Position numbers and translations under genes: made by a program. A stretch of DNA of 64,000 nucleotides from Nereocystis luetkeana (lineage: Eukaryota > Sar > Phaeophyceae > Laminariales > Laminariaceae). Position 1 is the stretch's first letter. Each line of letters begins with the position of its first letter. Below the pieces are notes generated by a model. The model was not told the DNA's origin. It made no database searches and worked only from the letters and a program-made list of their open reading frames with translations. Where the stretch lies: assembly GCA_031213475.1 (NCBI GenBank), contig JARUPZ010000005.1, positions 9,048,988 through 9,112,987 on the forward strand, in the 5' to 3' direction. Shown here in pieces: positions 23,933-34,800 of the stretch.

Positions 23933-24030
23933 TTAACCCCTTTAGAGCCGCAGTCCCGTTTTGGGGACAAACTACTTGAAATTTGAGTGGTTTGTCCCCA
24001 CATATGGGACTGCGGTTCTAAAAGGGATAA
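23933..24030. mobile_element. MITE family B, copy 7
   Basis: TTAA on the left, GATAA on the right, arms well paired. Confidence 0.9.
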
Positions 24031-24352
24031 GCTGTCCCTGAAAAAAAAACCCCGAGGGGAACAGCCAAACCAGGAAACCTACTGGCCTACCAGTAGTTCA
24101 TTGGATTTCAGTAGCCACTGGAATACAGTAGTCTACTGGCATACAGTAGCCTATTGGCCCACGAACAGCCCCCGAAATAAAACGCCAAGGGGGAAACCGA
24201 AAAAAAGTAATTCCTGATCTGCATGAGCTAGCTCAGGTTGCCGGACGGGAGCCGTATCACCTGCTGCATGATCTGCGACACAGGTTTCCTGGGTCGGATC
24301 TGTGCTGTACAGATCCTGATGCACAACATATCTGAACGGCAGTTTAGGACCC

Positions 24353-24395
24353 GGCATGAGCTTCAGCGTTGATCACTCATAAACATTTCCAGAAC
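24353..24395 (+). repeat. Repeat C fragment
   Basis: CGGCATGAGCTTCAGCGTTG and following bases, running into the AAG/AAC tract. Confidence 0.6.
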
Positions 24396-24735
24396 AATGG
24401 CAAGAACAAGAACAAGAACACGAACGATAGCAAGAACGAGAACAAGAACAATAGCAAGAACAAGAACAAGAACAAGAACAAGAACAATAGCAAGAACAAG
24501 AACAAGAACGATAGCAAGAACAAGAACAAGAACAAGAACAAGAACAACAACAAGAACAAGAACAACAACAACAACAACAACAAGGAGAACAAGAGCAAGA
24601 ACAAGAACAAGAAGGAGAACAAGAACAAGAACAAAAAGAACAACAACAACAACAACAACAAAAACAAGAACAAAAACAAGAACGAGAACGAGAACAAACA
24701 AGAACGAGAACAATAACAACAACAAGAACAAGATT
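24391..24735 (+). repeat. AAGAAC/AACAAC repeat tract, about 345 bp
   Basis: Built from AAGAAC, AACAAC and AACGAT units. It opens frames such as Arg-Thr, Asn-Lys and Leu-Val repeats on both strands, none credible as proteins. Confidence 0.95.
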
Positions 24736-24900
24736 AAGCACAAGAACACGAACAAGAAGCAGAAGGAGAAGCCCAACCAGCAGGGGGAAAAAGCATCCCC
24801 CCCAACAGAGGAGGTCGAAACAGGAAGCCAGATTTTCGGTAAAGTTACAGTAATTGTTTTTACGACGACGCCACCTCTTATTCGGGGTCTCGCCGCGCCT

Positions 24901-25026
24901 TAACCCATTTTTAGGACTGCAGTCTCGTTTCGACCCTTTTAGGGCTGCTGTTCCGTAGTGGGAGACAAACCATTCTAATTACAAGTGTTTTGTCCCCAGG
25001 ACGGGACTGCGGTGCTAAAAGGGATA
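24901..25026. mobile_element. MITE family B, copy 8 (compound)
   Basis: A second left end starts about 30 bp inside the first, so one copy appears to have landed in or recombined with another. Confidence 0.7.
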
Positions 25027-25257
25027 CGTTGAAAAGTCTCTCTCTACTGATGACCGCGACACGGCCGGATAAATCTGATGGAGATTCTAAACCTGCCGCT
25101 ATTATGGTGTGCTGAGCAGGATCTATGCGAAGTATATATGATGCTGTTGGTATGCTATACTCGTGCTTGTCGTCCCAGGAGACATGCGCCGTTCGTACTG
25201 TATGTAGATCATGCACAGATTATAACGAGGCGTTACGGTAGTAGAGGTTTCACCCTC

Positions 25258-25377
25258 TTACGGGGGGCCACATGTTAAATACCTGGTAGGACCAAATATC
25301 GTGAGTAAAAATAGGCAAATATACAGGTTTTTGTGTATGCCATAGGCCCTACCGGTATTAACTATGGTCCCCCGTGA
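25258..25377. mobile_element. MITE family A, copy 12
   Basis: Full length. CCTGGTA is inserted in the left arm and CCGGTA at the mirror-image TA of the right arm. Confidence 0.85.
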
Positions 25378-25383
25378 TAGTAT

Positions 25384-25605
25384 GTTTCTGAGGCTCCTCA
25401 CTCAAGGAGCTCCATACCCTAGCTCACCCGAACACTGATTTCAAGAAAAAAACAAATTGCATCCCGGTGAACAATCCCATGGCCCAAGTATACAGAAACG
25501 TCATTATTTATCGAAACAAGATGGGCATTCCGACGATTTTGGGTTATGGAGCCCCGTCATTCAGAAAATATTTCAACGGATATGTGCTACCTCTATCGTA
25601 GATCA
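25384..25605 (+). repeat. Repeat D, copy 6
   Basis: The best-preserved copy, immediately right of family A copy 12. Confidence 0.85.
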
Positions 25606-25826
25606 TGCAGGTTAAACCGCTTGAATTCCACACGGCAACGTTGTGACGAGCTACTCCGCATACGTAGGTCGCGCAGAATAATATGTAGAATATTTTCTTC
25701 CTCCCTGAAATGTCGAGATTTGTGAAGTAGGAACCGATATTTTACCTGTCCGAGCAAGGTGTGAAATGACGTGTACGTGAGGTAAGCTTAGTTGCCCGCT
25801 ATGATGCGCCCGGGCATCAGGGAACA

Positions 25827-25837
25827 CGTGTGTGTGC

Positions 25838-25871
<34 letters not shown>

Positions 25872-25872
25872 A
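25827..25872 (+). repeat. (GTGC)n tract
   Basis: A GTGC tetranucleotide run with alternating purine and pyrimidine. Confidence 0.9.
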
Positions 25873-25920
25873 TACGTACGAACAAACGGCCGGGCGGTAC
25901 AAAACACAAGAAAAGCACAT

Positions 25921-25970
<50 letters not shown>

Positions 25971-25971
25971 G
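25921..25971 (+). repeat. (AAC)17
   Basis: A pure trinucleotide run, 50 bp right of a (GTGC)n tract (25827-25872). Confidence 0.95.
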
Positions 25972-26165
25972 TTCTGGTGATTGACGTCCTCCGTCTCATC
26001 TCCAGTTCCGGTCTTTCTGTAACCAGGTCACGGGTCGGGTCGGGCCGGGTTAAGAAGCTTTCAAATCTCACGAGAAAGCGAAATAAAAAAAAGGACCTCC
26101 TGTGAAGTTCGGGAAGGGGGAAAAAAACAAGTACTCTATTTACAGTACAGTATGCGACACCACTT

Positions 26166-26260
26166 TTACTCTTTTCGGACCGCAGTCAGTCCCGCTTTGG
26201 GGGCAAACCAAAAACCCCCTTTTAGTCCCCAAAACGGGATTGACGCCCTGATAGGGTTAA
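26166..26260. mobile_element. MITE family B, copy 9
   Basis: Diverged left end; GGGTTAA right end. Confidence 0.8.
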
Positions 26261-26696
26261 GACACGCCTTGTTTTGAGCCAGGATCGAATTCGTATGTCA
26301 GACAGTGTGTTTTACTTTTGATTCCAGTATACTCGTATAAATTTCCACATTTCTTGAGGGCGTCCGAAAACTCGAGCCCTGAAACTCTTGCGTTCCGGGA
26401 TATTTTTTGAGTGCTGCCGCGTCCTATAACTGATTCTGGGGGGGGGGGGGGGGGGATTGAAACGATTTTGTTCTCCTTCCCGGAGGTGACATGTAACATA
26501 CACATTAACGCATACGAGTACATGATATTATTATCGCTGCTTTTTCCCTCCGACAATGTATCGTACATGTTCCATTCCGATTTGAATCGAGTACCTTGAA
26601 AAATCCCCGCAATATCCATGCTGCACATAGGAGTTACCGGATGGCCAACGAAACATGACACTTCGAAGAACAGCCTAATAATTACGCTCGGGGGGA

Positions 26697-26772
26697 TGCT
26701 TTTTGTGAGTGGTGGTCAACGTTGAAGCTCATCATGTCTTCACACAGCAGTGTTGAGAGGGATGGCAAACAC
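26697..26772 (-). repeat. Repeat C fragment
   Basis: GGTCAACGTTGAAGCTCATC and a mutated outer block. Confidence 0.6.
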
Positions 26773-27867
26773 ATGCAACATCATTTTTTCCGTCGGGTTG
26801 GTCGCATGAGCAGGCTGCAGCCGAGGGAGGGCCGAGCGTGACGTTCGTGCCGGAGTTGTTCTTGGGGAGAGGAGCAAATATGAACGAGGAGTGGAGAATG
26901 GTGCTGCGGCACACAACAATGTATGTATACTATGGGATCACTAAGACGTGCCCCACTAGAAAACAAAACAGTATATCATGATCCAAACCACTTGGCTCCT
27001 CGCCTGCCTTTGTGAGATGGGGTCGGGGGGGGGGGGGGAGGGGGAGGGGGGCCACCCTCTTTTTCACTGCCGCCGCGTTTCGTTACGCCACTCGGGCGAG
27101 AAGCTCTATACCTCACTCAAAACCGGACACCAAAAACGTATCGTTGGGGGTGGTAGAGTGAACAGACGATCACGTAGTGGTGCATATACATCGAAAACAA
27201 AAAAATTATCGAAAAAAAAACAGCTGAAGACCGCAGAGGAAAACTAGAAGTCATTCGGCAGACAGGGTATTTTTAAGGACCTAACCCCCCCCTCCCCCCT
27301 GCCGTAGGTCATTGTGTCGCCTTTGTGGCAAAGCAATAGAGAGCAGAACTCATAAAGGTAGGAGAGCGAACGTGAAATGGACAAGGAGGAACGGGGTGTG
27401 CTAGAGGAGGAGATGAGGATGATGATAGAAGAACGCGACGTGGAGAAGTTGGGTGTGCACTTGGTATCATAGTGGCGATAAAGCGATATCTATCCTAGGA
27501 GATAGATAGATGGCGGCCACAAAACAATCGACGGAACAGGATTCCAGAGCCGATCTCGTTCCGCCTGGTCCTCTACGTACTACGGTAACACCCCCACCCA
27601 GGCAGCAGGGGCATTCCAGTGCGAGAGAAGAGGAGAGACTGGTTGACCAGAAAAAAAACGCCAAAGTCGAACATTCACCTGATCCAACAACAACGTTCAT
27701 ACTTTTTTTTTTCAACTTTTCTTTTCCAACTTTTCTTTTTTCAACTTTTTTTTCTCCGTCCCATTTATCATCCCCGCCCTACTCTCCCGCCTCCCAGTAG
27801 TAACTCAAAATCCGGGGTCGCATAGCTGGCGCTCTCCCCCCCCCCCCCCCCCCCCTATTTTATATAG
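26773..27867. other. No gene seen
   Basis: G-rich tract at 27015-27050, TTCAACTTTTCTTTTCC units near 27715-27755 and a C run at 27837-27855. The frames are short. Confidence 0.5.
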
Positions 27868-28392
27868 GTTGGGTTGATGTCGATTGGCAACGACACTGAA
27901 AAACATGCCGCTCATTACGTGAGCTAGACAACCAGGGTACCGTTTTTTTTTTTTTCGTTTTTGGCGGTCGCCCACAGCTGGTTGTCGAGTTAGATCATTT
28001 GTGCGAGGTGAAAAACCTTTACTCCGCACAAGTGGGAATGATCGTATCACGTAGCGTTCAAGGTAAGGCACCCAAGAAGCAGTTACATAGTACTCCCATT
28101 GCTGTCTCTGGAATTGCCTACACCGGCAATTAAATCAACCCACCGAAGCTGTCATCTATATGCAAGTCCGCCTCACAAGCGGTTCTTAGTAGGATGCAGC
28201 TCACCCTTCATGCGACTCGCCGGACACCTCACGGCGCTTCGCGCTAGGTGCAAGCAATGCCTGCCTGGCCGGTGAAAACCCGACATGCGCCGTCCCGGCA
28301 TTGTAGGGATGCGAGGGTCTATGGTCATACGATTACGGCCATGCATGAGATCGAGTACATCTCTCCTATCGAGTACACCCCCCCCCCCCTGC
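27868..28392 (+). repeat. Repeat E, copy 3 (longest)
   Basis: This is the most complete copy, about 525 bp. The outer 200 bp matches the right side of copy 8, sharing GGTACCCTGGTTGTCTAGCTC in reverse complement. It ends in a C run at 28378-28390 and forms an inverted pair with copy 4. Confidence 0.85.
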
Positions 28393-28587
28393 CCACTGCG
28401 TAGTTTATACGCGCTACAAGTCAAGCATGATCGACCATCAATCGCTCGGCGTCCCGAGGGTCAGTCACTTCGGAGGGCTCAATCAAGCCTTCTCACTACA
28501 CGGCGTATTTTGTATAGATGGGCGATACCTTGGGTGAAATCGTTTCGGTAGCCCTGCAACTACCACTCGCACGACCAAGGGAAGGTG

Positions 28588-28880
28588 GGGGGGGGGGGGT
28601 GTACTCGGTAGGAGATATGTACTCGATCTCATGCATGGCCGTAGTCGCATGACCATAGACCCTCGCATCCCTGCAATGCCGGGACGGAGCATGTCGGGTT
28701 TTCACCGAACCAGGCAGACATCGCCTGCACCAAGCGCGAAGCGCCGTGAGGTGTCCGGCGAGTCGCATGACGGGTGAGCTGCATCCTACTAAGAACCGCT
28801 TGTGAGGCGGACTTGCATGTGATGGATGACAGCTTCAATGGGTTGATTTAATTGCCGGTGTAGGCAATTCCAGAGAGCAA
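28588..28880 (-). repeat. Repeat E, copy 4
   Basis: Inverted partner of copy 3, separated from it by about 195 bp of unrelated sequence. It starts after a G run and lacks the outer 200 bp. Confidence 0.85.
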
Positions 28881-29143
28881 GAGGGAAGGGGGGCGGGGGG
28901 GGCGACAGAGCTACGGTATACCATAATAGCGTACGTGGTACGTGATAGTCGAATGCATACTGGTATTAATAGTATCAACATACATGCCTAGTGGCAGCGG
29001 TAGCCGACAGCTCTGCGCGTAGTCCACTTCCTGGTCATCTACTACGAGTACGTATTAATAGAAGTCTACGATGTAGGACAGTAGAATCTATTAATACCTG
29101 GTGTATTAGCGGACTTCCAGTAGTAGTAGCTTGGTTTTTGTTT

Positions 29144-29145
<2 letters not shown>

Positions 29146-29174
<29 letters not shown>
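29146..29174 (+). repeat. (CTG)n, about 10 units
   Basis: A pure CTG run followed by CTCACACTC, as in the heads of repeat F. Confidence 0.9.
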
Positions 29175-29303
29175 CACACTCCCGCCCGAAAAACACGACG
29201 GACTCAGTCATTATGTTCCCGGAGTCTCGAGCGCTTACTTGCTAACACGTGCCATAAGGTCATGGTAAACACAACCCGCGAGTGCGTCGTGCATAGCTTG
29301 CTA

Positions 29304-29414
29304 CTACGGGGGACCATAGGTTACGGGACCTGCCTGGTACGGTACACACAAAAACCTATATGTTTGCCTATTTTTACTATTAATAACAAAATTTGGCCCT
29401 GTTTCCCATGGTAA
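29304..29414. mobile_element. MITE family A, copy 13
   Basis: Diverged ends. It carries a CCTGGTA insertion near 29331 and a TTAATA insertion near 29380. Confidence 0.75.
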
Positions 29415-30051
29415 TCATAGATAAGGTTTCGCCGAAATCCTTGATCCCACAAGAAGGTGAGCACAGGCGAGCAAGTAAGAGGTGTCTTTTGCTTTTCGTT
29501 GTCGTACAGATTCACCTCGCAAAAAAATCGTCGGTGCACTGGTAGCTGGACCAGCCTACTAACTCTAGATATGTGGTATAAACTTTCGCTTAACTGGCGG
29601 CGTTTTCGGCAACCACCTTGGAAACATTATAACTCCACAGCCGGCACAGCTCTGTTGTTGACCCTTTTTTTCCTGTAGTGCACTGTACTGGCAGGCGTTC
29701 GAAGTTTCGGAAATTCAGAGTTGTTTCCGTCGAGTCAGCCCATCCATGCCGAAAACAGTCCCGTCGCGCAAGGAGATGGTCGACGCTACAGGCAGGCAGT
29801 CTATAGGACGAAGAGCGGACGAAAAACAGGTGCGAAGGTGTGACGGCTGCGGACGACCCTGAAACTCGGTGTGAACGCTCTTCCTTGTGGCAACCTGCTG
29901 TGTGTGAGGCTATACAAATAGTGAAGGAGGCCCTACCTTCGAATTTGTTGTATGCCTGGTATTTAGTAGACGCCAACTAACTACTGCCGTTTCTTTAAAG
30001 TCGTTCGTTTTCGTTGTTGCTGTGCAATGAGAAGGAAGGAGCAAGGGCGGA

Positions 30052-30212
30052 CACAGCAAATAAATGGAGTAGACAAGCCGAAACTTGGCACAGAAAAAGG
30101 GAGGTAGACTTGGTGCATGCATGGGTTTCCTTTAGTTTCCGAGGTTTTCTTCTTTTCGGGAAAGTTATGAGTGATCCACGTTGAAGATCATGCTGCACAT
30201 TGTCGGATGGCG
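30052..30212 (-). repeat. Repeat C, copy 12
   Basis: A long copy with all blocks; it matches 55899-56073 in reverse complement almost throughout. Confidence 0.85.
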
Positions 30213-30276
30213 AGGGAAATAATCATACCTGGTAATAGCGAAGCGATCGACATCTTCGAAATCGCCTACGAACTAT

Positions 30277-30409
30277 TTACGGGAGACCACAACAATAGTA
30301 GTAAGTAGTAAATAGGGCCAAATATTGTTGGCAAAAACAGTGAAATATGTACCAGGTAGGTTTTTGTGAGTGTCGTAGGTCCTATTTACTACAGTATGGT
30401 CCCCCGCAA
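30277..30409. mobile_element. MITE family A, copy 14
   Basis: The longest copy. It has a CCAGGTA insertion near 30352, a CAGTA insertion in the right arm near 30392, and extra TAGTA units in the left arm. Confidence 0.8.
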
Positions 30410-30660
30410 TAGCAAAATAGTTTACTACCAGGAGGTGTCGCTCGCGCGCACAGGATCGCCGATACGAAAAAACGACACAAAATTCCGGTTTCGGGATCCA
30501 ATTTTTCGATTTTCGGCTTGAACTTTGAACACCACGTAACGTGATTTGAGGCGCGGTTTTGGTTACGCAGGTACTCAATCAATCAAGTGAAGAATTTTTT
30601 GTTGTTGTTGTTTTTTCTTTTCGCGTACTTTTCGGCCAAAATGCCGGCTGTGTTTTCATC

Positions 30661-30765
30661 GGAACCCTTTTCGAGAGACGCAGTCCCGTTTTGGGGACAA
30701 ACTAGCTCACAATTTGACTGGTTTATCCCCTACACGGAACGGAACTGCAGTCCTAAAAGGGTTAA
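30661..30765. mobile_element. MITE family B, copy 10
   Basis: Full length, right end AAAAGGGTTAA. Confidence 0.85.
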
Positions 30766-32034
30766 ACATCCGATCCAACCTTGTGTTTTCTTGTATGTAT
30801 GCCTTCGCTTGAATATTAATGGTTGTGTTACACAATCAGGTGTTCCCACACAGAAAAGAGAACAACAGCTCGAAATTCGCAAAAAAAAAACTGAACTCCG
30901 AAAGCGCATTTAATTAGAGTTCCACGTTCGTCCCTATCTTGGCTGGACCAGCAGCTCGTATAGATAGGCAAGCGTTTTACGCTGTTAGATGAACGACGAT
31001 TTTTATACGAATTCTAGTATTGAAAAGTTGGTGTTTTTTGTTTTCGCCGACATCTCGTCGAGATCGCGTCGAATTATAATCATGTCTTCTTTTTTACGTA
31101 CTTTTGTTTTTGCACATACATGCAGTGTTGTGTCAGGGTTATTAGTGCCTCCAAATATCCAGTCTTATTTCGTAGTTGTTCACGAGATACGACGTACGTG
31201 CCGAGAATGTTTATCATTTTTTTGGCCAATCCACAGTCTGTGGCATCTCGAAGTTTTCGGAAGTTTCCACCGTATTTTACTAGCTTTTACCAGTGCAGGC
31301 ATATACGTGCCCTCCAGGGTTGTGTCTACCAATGGCTGCATCGAGCGCGAGTTTTGTTTTTAAGCTGCTCCTGCGTACAATATTCGATGTTGATGTTCTC
31401 GCATTGATTTTGCTTTGACTCATCACAGGGTCCATGATGCTGAGTCCGTGGTCGATCGCAGGACAGGCTCCGAAAAACTGGAGCGGAAGAATACCTCACA
31501 GGGGGGGCGGAAAGTCAAGTCCGATGACACCAAATACATACCTGGTATATGATATATGCGTATATACTGTTTTGTACCAGGTATGTTATATATATAAACC
31601 AGCGTGATATTGAGCATGAAGATAAAAAATATCGTGTAATTTCGTTGGGAAGACTATTCTAATATTTCATGCTGTTTCATTGATATCTTTCATTTACCCT
31701 CCTACGAGGCCGCGGCCTCTTTTACTCCCTGTGGTGATATCCCGATCTTTCGAAAAGGTCATGCACTATCGTTCGGAGGGGCGTAAAATCTTAATATTCC
31801 GATCTCGTTTTTCAAACGTTTGCTCTGTTTCATTGATGCGTTTCGTTCATCAGCTTCCTCCCACACGTGCCCGACCTTTTTGTCCTTTCGTGAGATCCCG
31901 ACTCCCGACCAATCTCACCCGAATCGGAACGGTTCGCTCCTCGACCCGGACTCTCGCGGCTGGCTGCGTCGCCCCTGGCTGATAAAGACCAACCTACATA
32001 CATCAAGGCAGGTATATCAAAGTAATATTTAATA
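30766..32034. other. No gene seen
   Basis: The 124-codon plus frame (30989-31363) is hydrophobic and unrecognised. Two diverged units of about 150 bp sharing CTGTTTCATTGAT lie at 31660-31910. Confidence 0.45.
31428..31502 (+). repeat. Repeat F, copy 4
   Basis: GAGTCCGTGGTCGATCGCAG, ACAGGCTCC and GCGGAAGAATACCTCAC. Confidence 0.55.
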
Positions 32035-32149
32035 TTACGGGGGGACTATAGTTAGTAGGACCAAATATTGCTGGTAAAAATAGGGAAATATATACCAGGT
32101 AGGTTTTTGTCTATATACCGTAGGCCCTATGAACTATGGTTCCCCGTAC
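32035..32149. mobile_element. MITE family A, copy 15
   Basis: Full length, with CCAGGTA inserted at the central TA near 32094. Confidence 0.85.
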
Positions 32150-32225
32150 TACTAATAGTACAAAGATGTACTCGTAGGATGGTGAAACATTATATACTAA
32201 TAAATAGTCTCCTGCTGTTCGTAGG

Positions 32226-32582
32226 TGACCGGTTCTACGATAGAGGAAGCACATTTCCGCTATTATTTTGTTTCTGAAGGACGGGGGTTCCTTGACTCCA
32301 AATCGTCGGAAAGCCAACCTTGATTTTCATTAAAAACGTTTTTTAGACTCGGGCCATGGGATTAATCGCCGCGATGCAACATGATTTTTGCTTCAAGGTC
32401 AGCTTTCGGGTGAGGTATGGAGCTCCTCAACTCTTTTAGGGCCGCAGTCCCGTTTCGGGGACAAATTACTTAGAATGTGACTGGTTTGTCCCATAAACAG
32501 GACTGCGGTTCTAAAGGGGTTAAGTGAGGAAGAGCCTCAGAATATTTAACCTCTATCGTGGAACGCCTCAGGTGCCTTGGTT
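32226..32582 (-). repeat. Repeat D, copy 7, split by MITE B
   Basis: A complete reverse copy; family B copy 11 occupies 32427-32523. Confidence 0.85.
32427..32523. mobile_element. MITE family B, copy 11, nested in repeat D
   Basis: Flanked by TCAA and TTAA inside a D copy. The matching empty site in D copy 2 (11696-11710) has a single TTAA, which shows that TTAA is duplicated on insertion. Confidence 0.9.
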
Positions 32583-32856
32583 TCTCTGGATACATGATAC
32601 ATGTTGAGCCTGAACTGCGTGTGACCATAAACAGTAGACACCCATCCACACCTACCTACGTCGTGCTGCACTCCCTCTGCAGTATTTCTCGCTAACAAAC
32701 GCTGCGATATCTACGTATGTACGAATCGTTCGTGCATACCGCACGAACGTATGCACGTATTACATGTATGCACCCGTCTTAGGGGTCGAGCGTGAAAGAA
32801 CAAATCCAGGAACGACCCGCGAACAAAAGCATTCTCCGAAGCCCCGCTACGTAGTA

Positions 32857-32981
32857 TTACGGGGGGGCCATAGCAAATAGGGCCAAATATTGTTATTAAA
32901 TAGTGAAGATAGGAAAACATATACCTGGTAGGTTTTTGGTCTGTATCGTATAGCCCTGTTTATTATTACGGTCCTCCGTAA
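32857..32981. mobile_element. MITE family A, copy 16
   Basis: Full length, with CCTGGTA inserted at the same central TA as in copies 14 and 15 but with the other central base. Confidence 0.85.
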
Positions 32982-33055
32982 GATATCTATACCTGCCAGT
33001 ACCTGGTATGTACCAACTTTCGAGACCTCCAGACGGGGCGGCGGGAGAGGGGAGC

Positions 33056-33215
33056 GGGGGGGTGTACTCGATAGAAGAGATGTACTCGATAGAAGAGATG
33101 TACTCGATCTCATGCATGGCCGTAGTCGTATGACTATGGACCCTCGCATCCCTACAATGCCGGGACGGAGCATGTCGGGTTTTCACCGACCAGGCAGACA
33201 TTGCCTGCCACCCAG
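33056..33215 (-). repeat. Repeat E, copy 5
   Basis: A partial copy with a triplicated GATGTACTCGATAGAAGA unit next to its G-tract end. Confidence 0.8.
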
Positions 33216-33549
33216 GGGCAGAGGGGGGGGGGGGGATACTAACAACACCGAGTAAAAATAAGGCAAACAACGTTGGATTTTTTTTCTTGTACGAGATTCG
33301 TCCAGAATTCCACCCTAACCCAGCCGCTGGTTGTGGAGTGTTTTCGTCGCCCCCCCCTTGCAGCTGCTTGCTTCCTTCTGTATATAATCCTCGCCCAACC
33401 TCTACAGGTATACACCAATAATTGCTGTCCTTGATCCTCCCTTCCCATTAAATGATCCCAAACCTTCTACTCTTGACAACCATGCCGTGTTCAGTAACCA
33501 TCTTCACGCCATCGGCGAAGGTCTGTCACTTCCCCCCCCCTCCCCCCCC

Positions 33550-33657
33550 CGTCCCGGCATTGTAGGGATGCGAGGGTATATGGTCATACGACTACGGCCA
33601 AGCATGAGATCGAGTACATCTCTCCTATCGAGTACACCCCCCCCCCCCCCCCCGGCT
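33550..33657 (+). repeat. Repeat E, copy 6
   Basis: A partial copy ending in a C run at about 33637-33653, at the left edge of the RT element. Confidence 0.8.
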
Positions 33658-33779
33658 CCTTCTTGCTCCCTGGAGATTTCTACGCTGGAGCTTGAAGCGG
33701 GACACCCTTCGTGGAACGACTAGCCATCAAGACGACTTGCAGCAGGCGTTCCTTCGCCCCCCCCTTCCTCGCCATTAAC

Positions 33780-34349
33780 CCTCCATCCCTCCCCCCACGA
33801 CGCTTGGTGCCAGCTGGTCGATGCAGCTACCCTCTACCTACCGAGGCGCCCAAAGCCAGACACCGCTATCGTTGCTAGTTTGTGGCTCTGTTCGTCGAAG
33901 GACACATGTCCCGGACGAGCGTGCTGTTGACGCTCGCGCGCGCCCCGGAGGTGGAGGCACGTGATCCGTCGTGGTTAGTGCTTGCCGCCACGTAGATGCC
34001 CCCGAGCTTGAGCGTCTGCGTGGACTACGTCTATCTAGGTCTCAGAAGGTCTTGTCATGGTGCTTCGGGTTCGGCGCATCCCGAAGACCTCTTCTCCTGA
34101 CGACGATGTCCATTCCATACACCCAGCTTGGTGCAGAACCCCAAGTCGCTTCAGCGTGCTGGGTATAGCGTGGAAAAGCGTCAGGTGGTTCACCTGCGCC
34201 CCAGCTCTGGGACAGATGCGCGCGTGTCGAGTGTCCACGCCCACTGCATCGGAGCAGGGGCACCTCACTGCCAAGTGCTCCCTATTCCCCATGAAGCGTT
34301 TTCCACTCCCCGCGCAATATGATGCGGGCGTGACCCGGAGCGAGTCCAT
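33780..34349 (-). pseudogene. Cys/His C-terminal domain of the RT protein
   Basis: The 34035-34349 frame has HLAVRCPC, then HARICPRAGAQV and a downstream His, a spacing that could bind zinc. A second frame gives MDIVVRRRGLRDAPN near 34070-34115. A third frame gives GHVSFDEQSHKLATIAV near 33880-33920. The MDIVV-R-x-G-L core followed by an acidic strand resembles a nuclease-like fold, but that is inference. The element appears to end near 33780. Confidence 0.5.
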
Positions 34350-34445
34350 TGGCCGCGGCCGAAAGCATGCGGTGGCTCCTGCCCTCTGCAGGCTTCTTTA
34401 ACCAGAGCTTGGCAGAGATCTTAGTTTTGCACCCCCCCCCAATGG

Positions 34446-34512
34446 GTCTATGGTCATACGACTACGGCCATGCATGAGATCGAGTACATCTCTCCTATCG
34501 AGTACACCCTCC
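34446..34512 (+). repeat. Repeat E, copy 7 (fragment)
   Basis: A short fragment inside the RT element. AATGGGTC occurs immediately on both sides (34441 and 34514), possibly a target duplication. Confidence 0.65.
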
Positions 34513-34800
34513 CTAATGGGTCGGCCGGCCCCGGTAGGCGTGTCGTCTCCGGTAGCTCCTCCAGAGAAGTTGTGTGCGAAGCGTGCCGACCCTGGTTGAC
34601 CAGCTTGCCCAACTTCTGTTGGAGATGTTTCTAGAGTTGGTGGTAGCCGCATCATGTGTCACTAGCATGTCCTTCTCTCGGGATTCTGAGGCCTGGTCTC
34701 CCTATGCGCCAAAGTCTGTTCCAACCAAGATTCGGGGACGGTGCCTGCCATCTCTCCACTCGTTTGGCCCCCGTGCGACTCGAATCTTCCGAAGGCTACC

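Larger units (their letters stand above)
28881..30051. other. No gene seen apart from MITE A copy 13
   Basis: It contains the (CTG)n run and TATTAATA words near 28960, 29055 and 29090. The 128-codon minus frame (29590-29976) has no recognisable domain. Confidence 0.45.

Noticed and set aside
24363..24903. Long open frames of Arg-Thr, Asn-Lys or Leu-Val repeats
   Set aside because: They are translations of a simple AAG/AAC tract, open on both strands and in several frames.
27868..28880. Repeat E as LTRs
   Set aside because: Paired copies are inverted, not direct, and no PBS or PPT is present.
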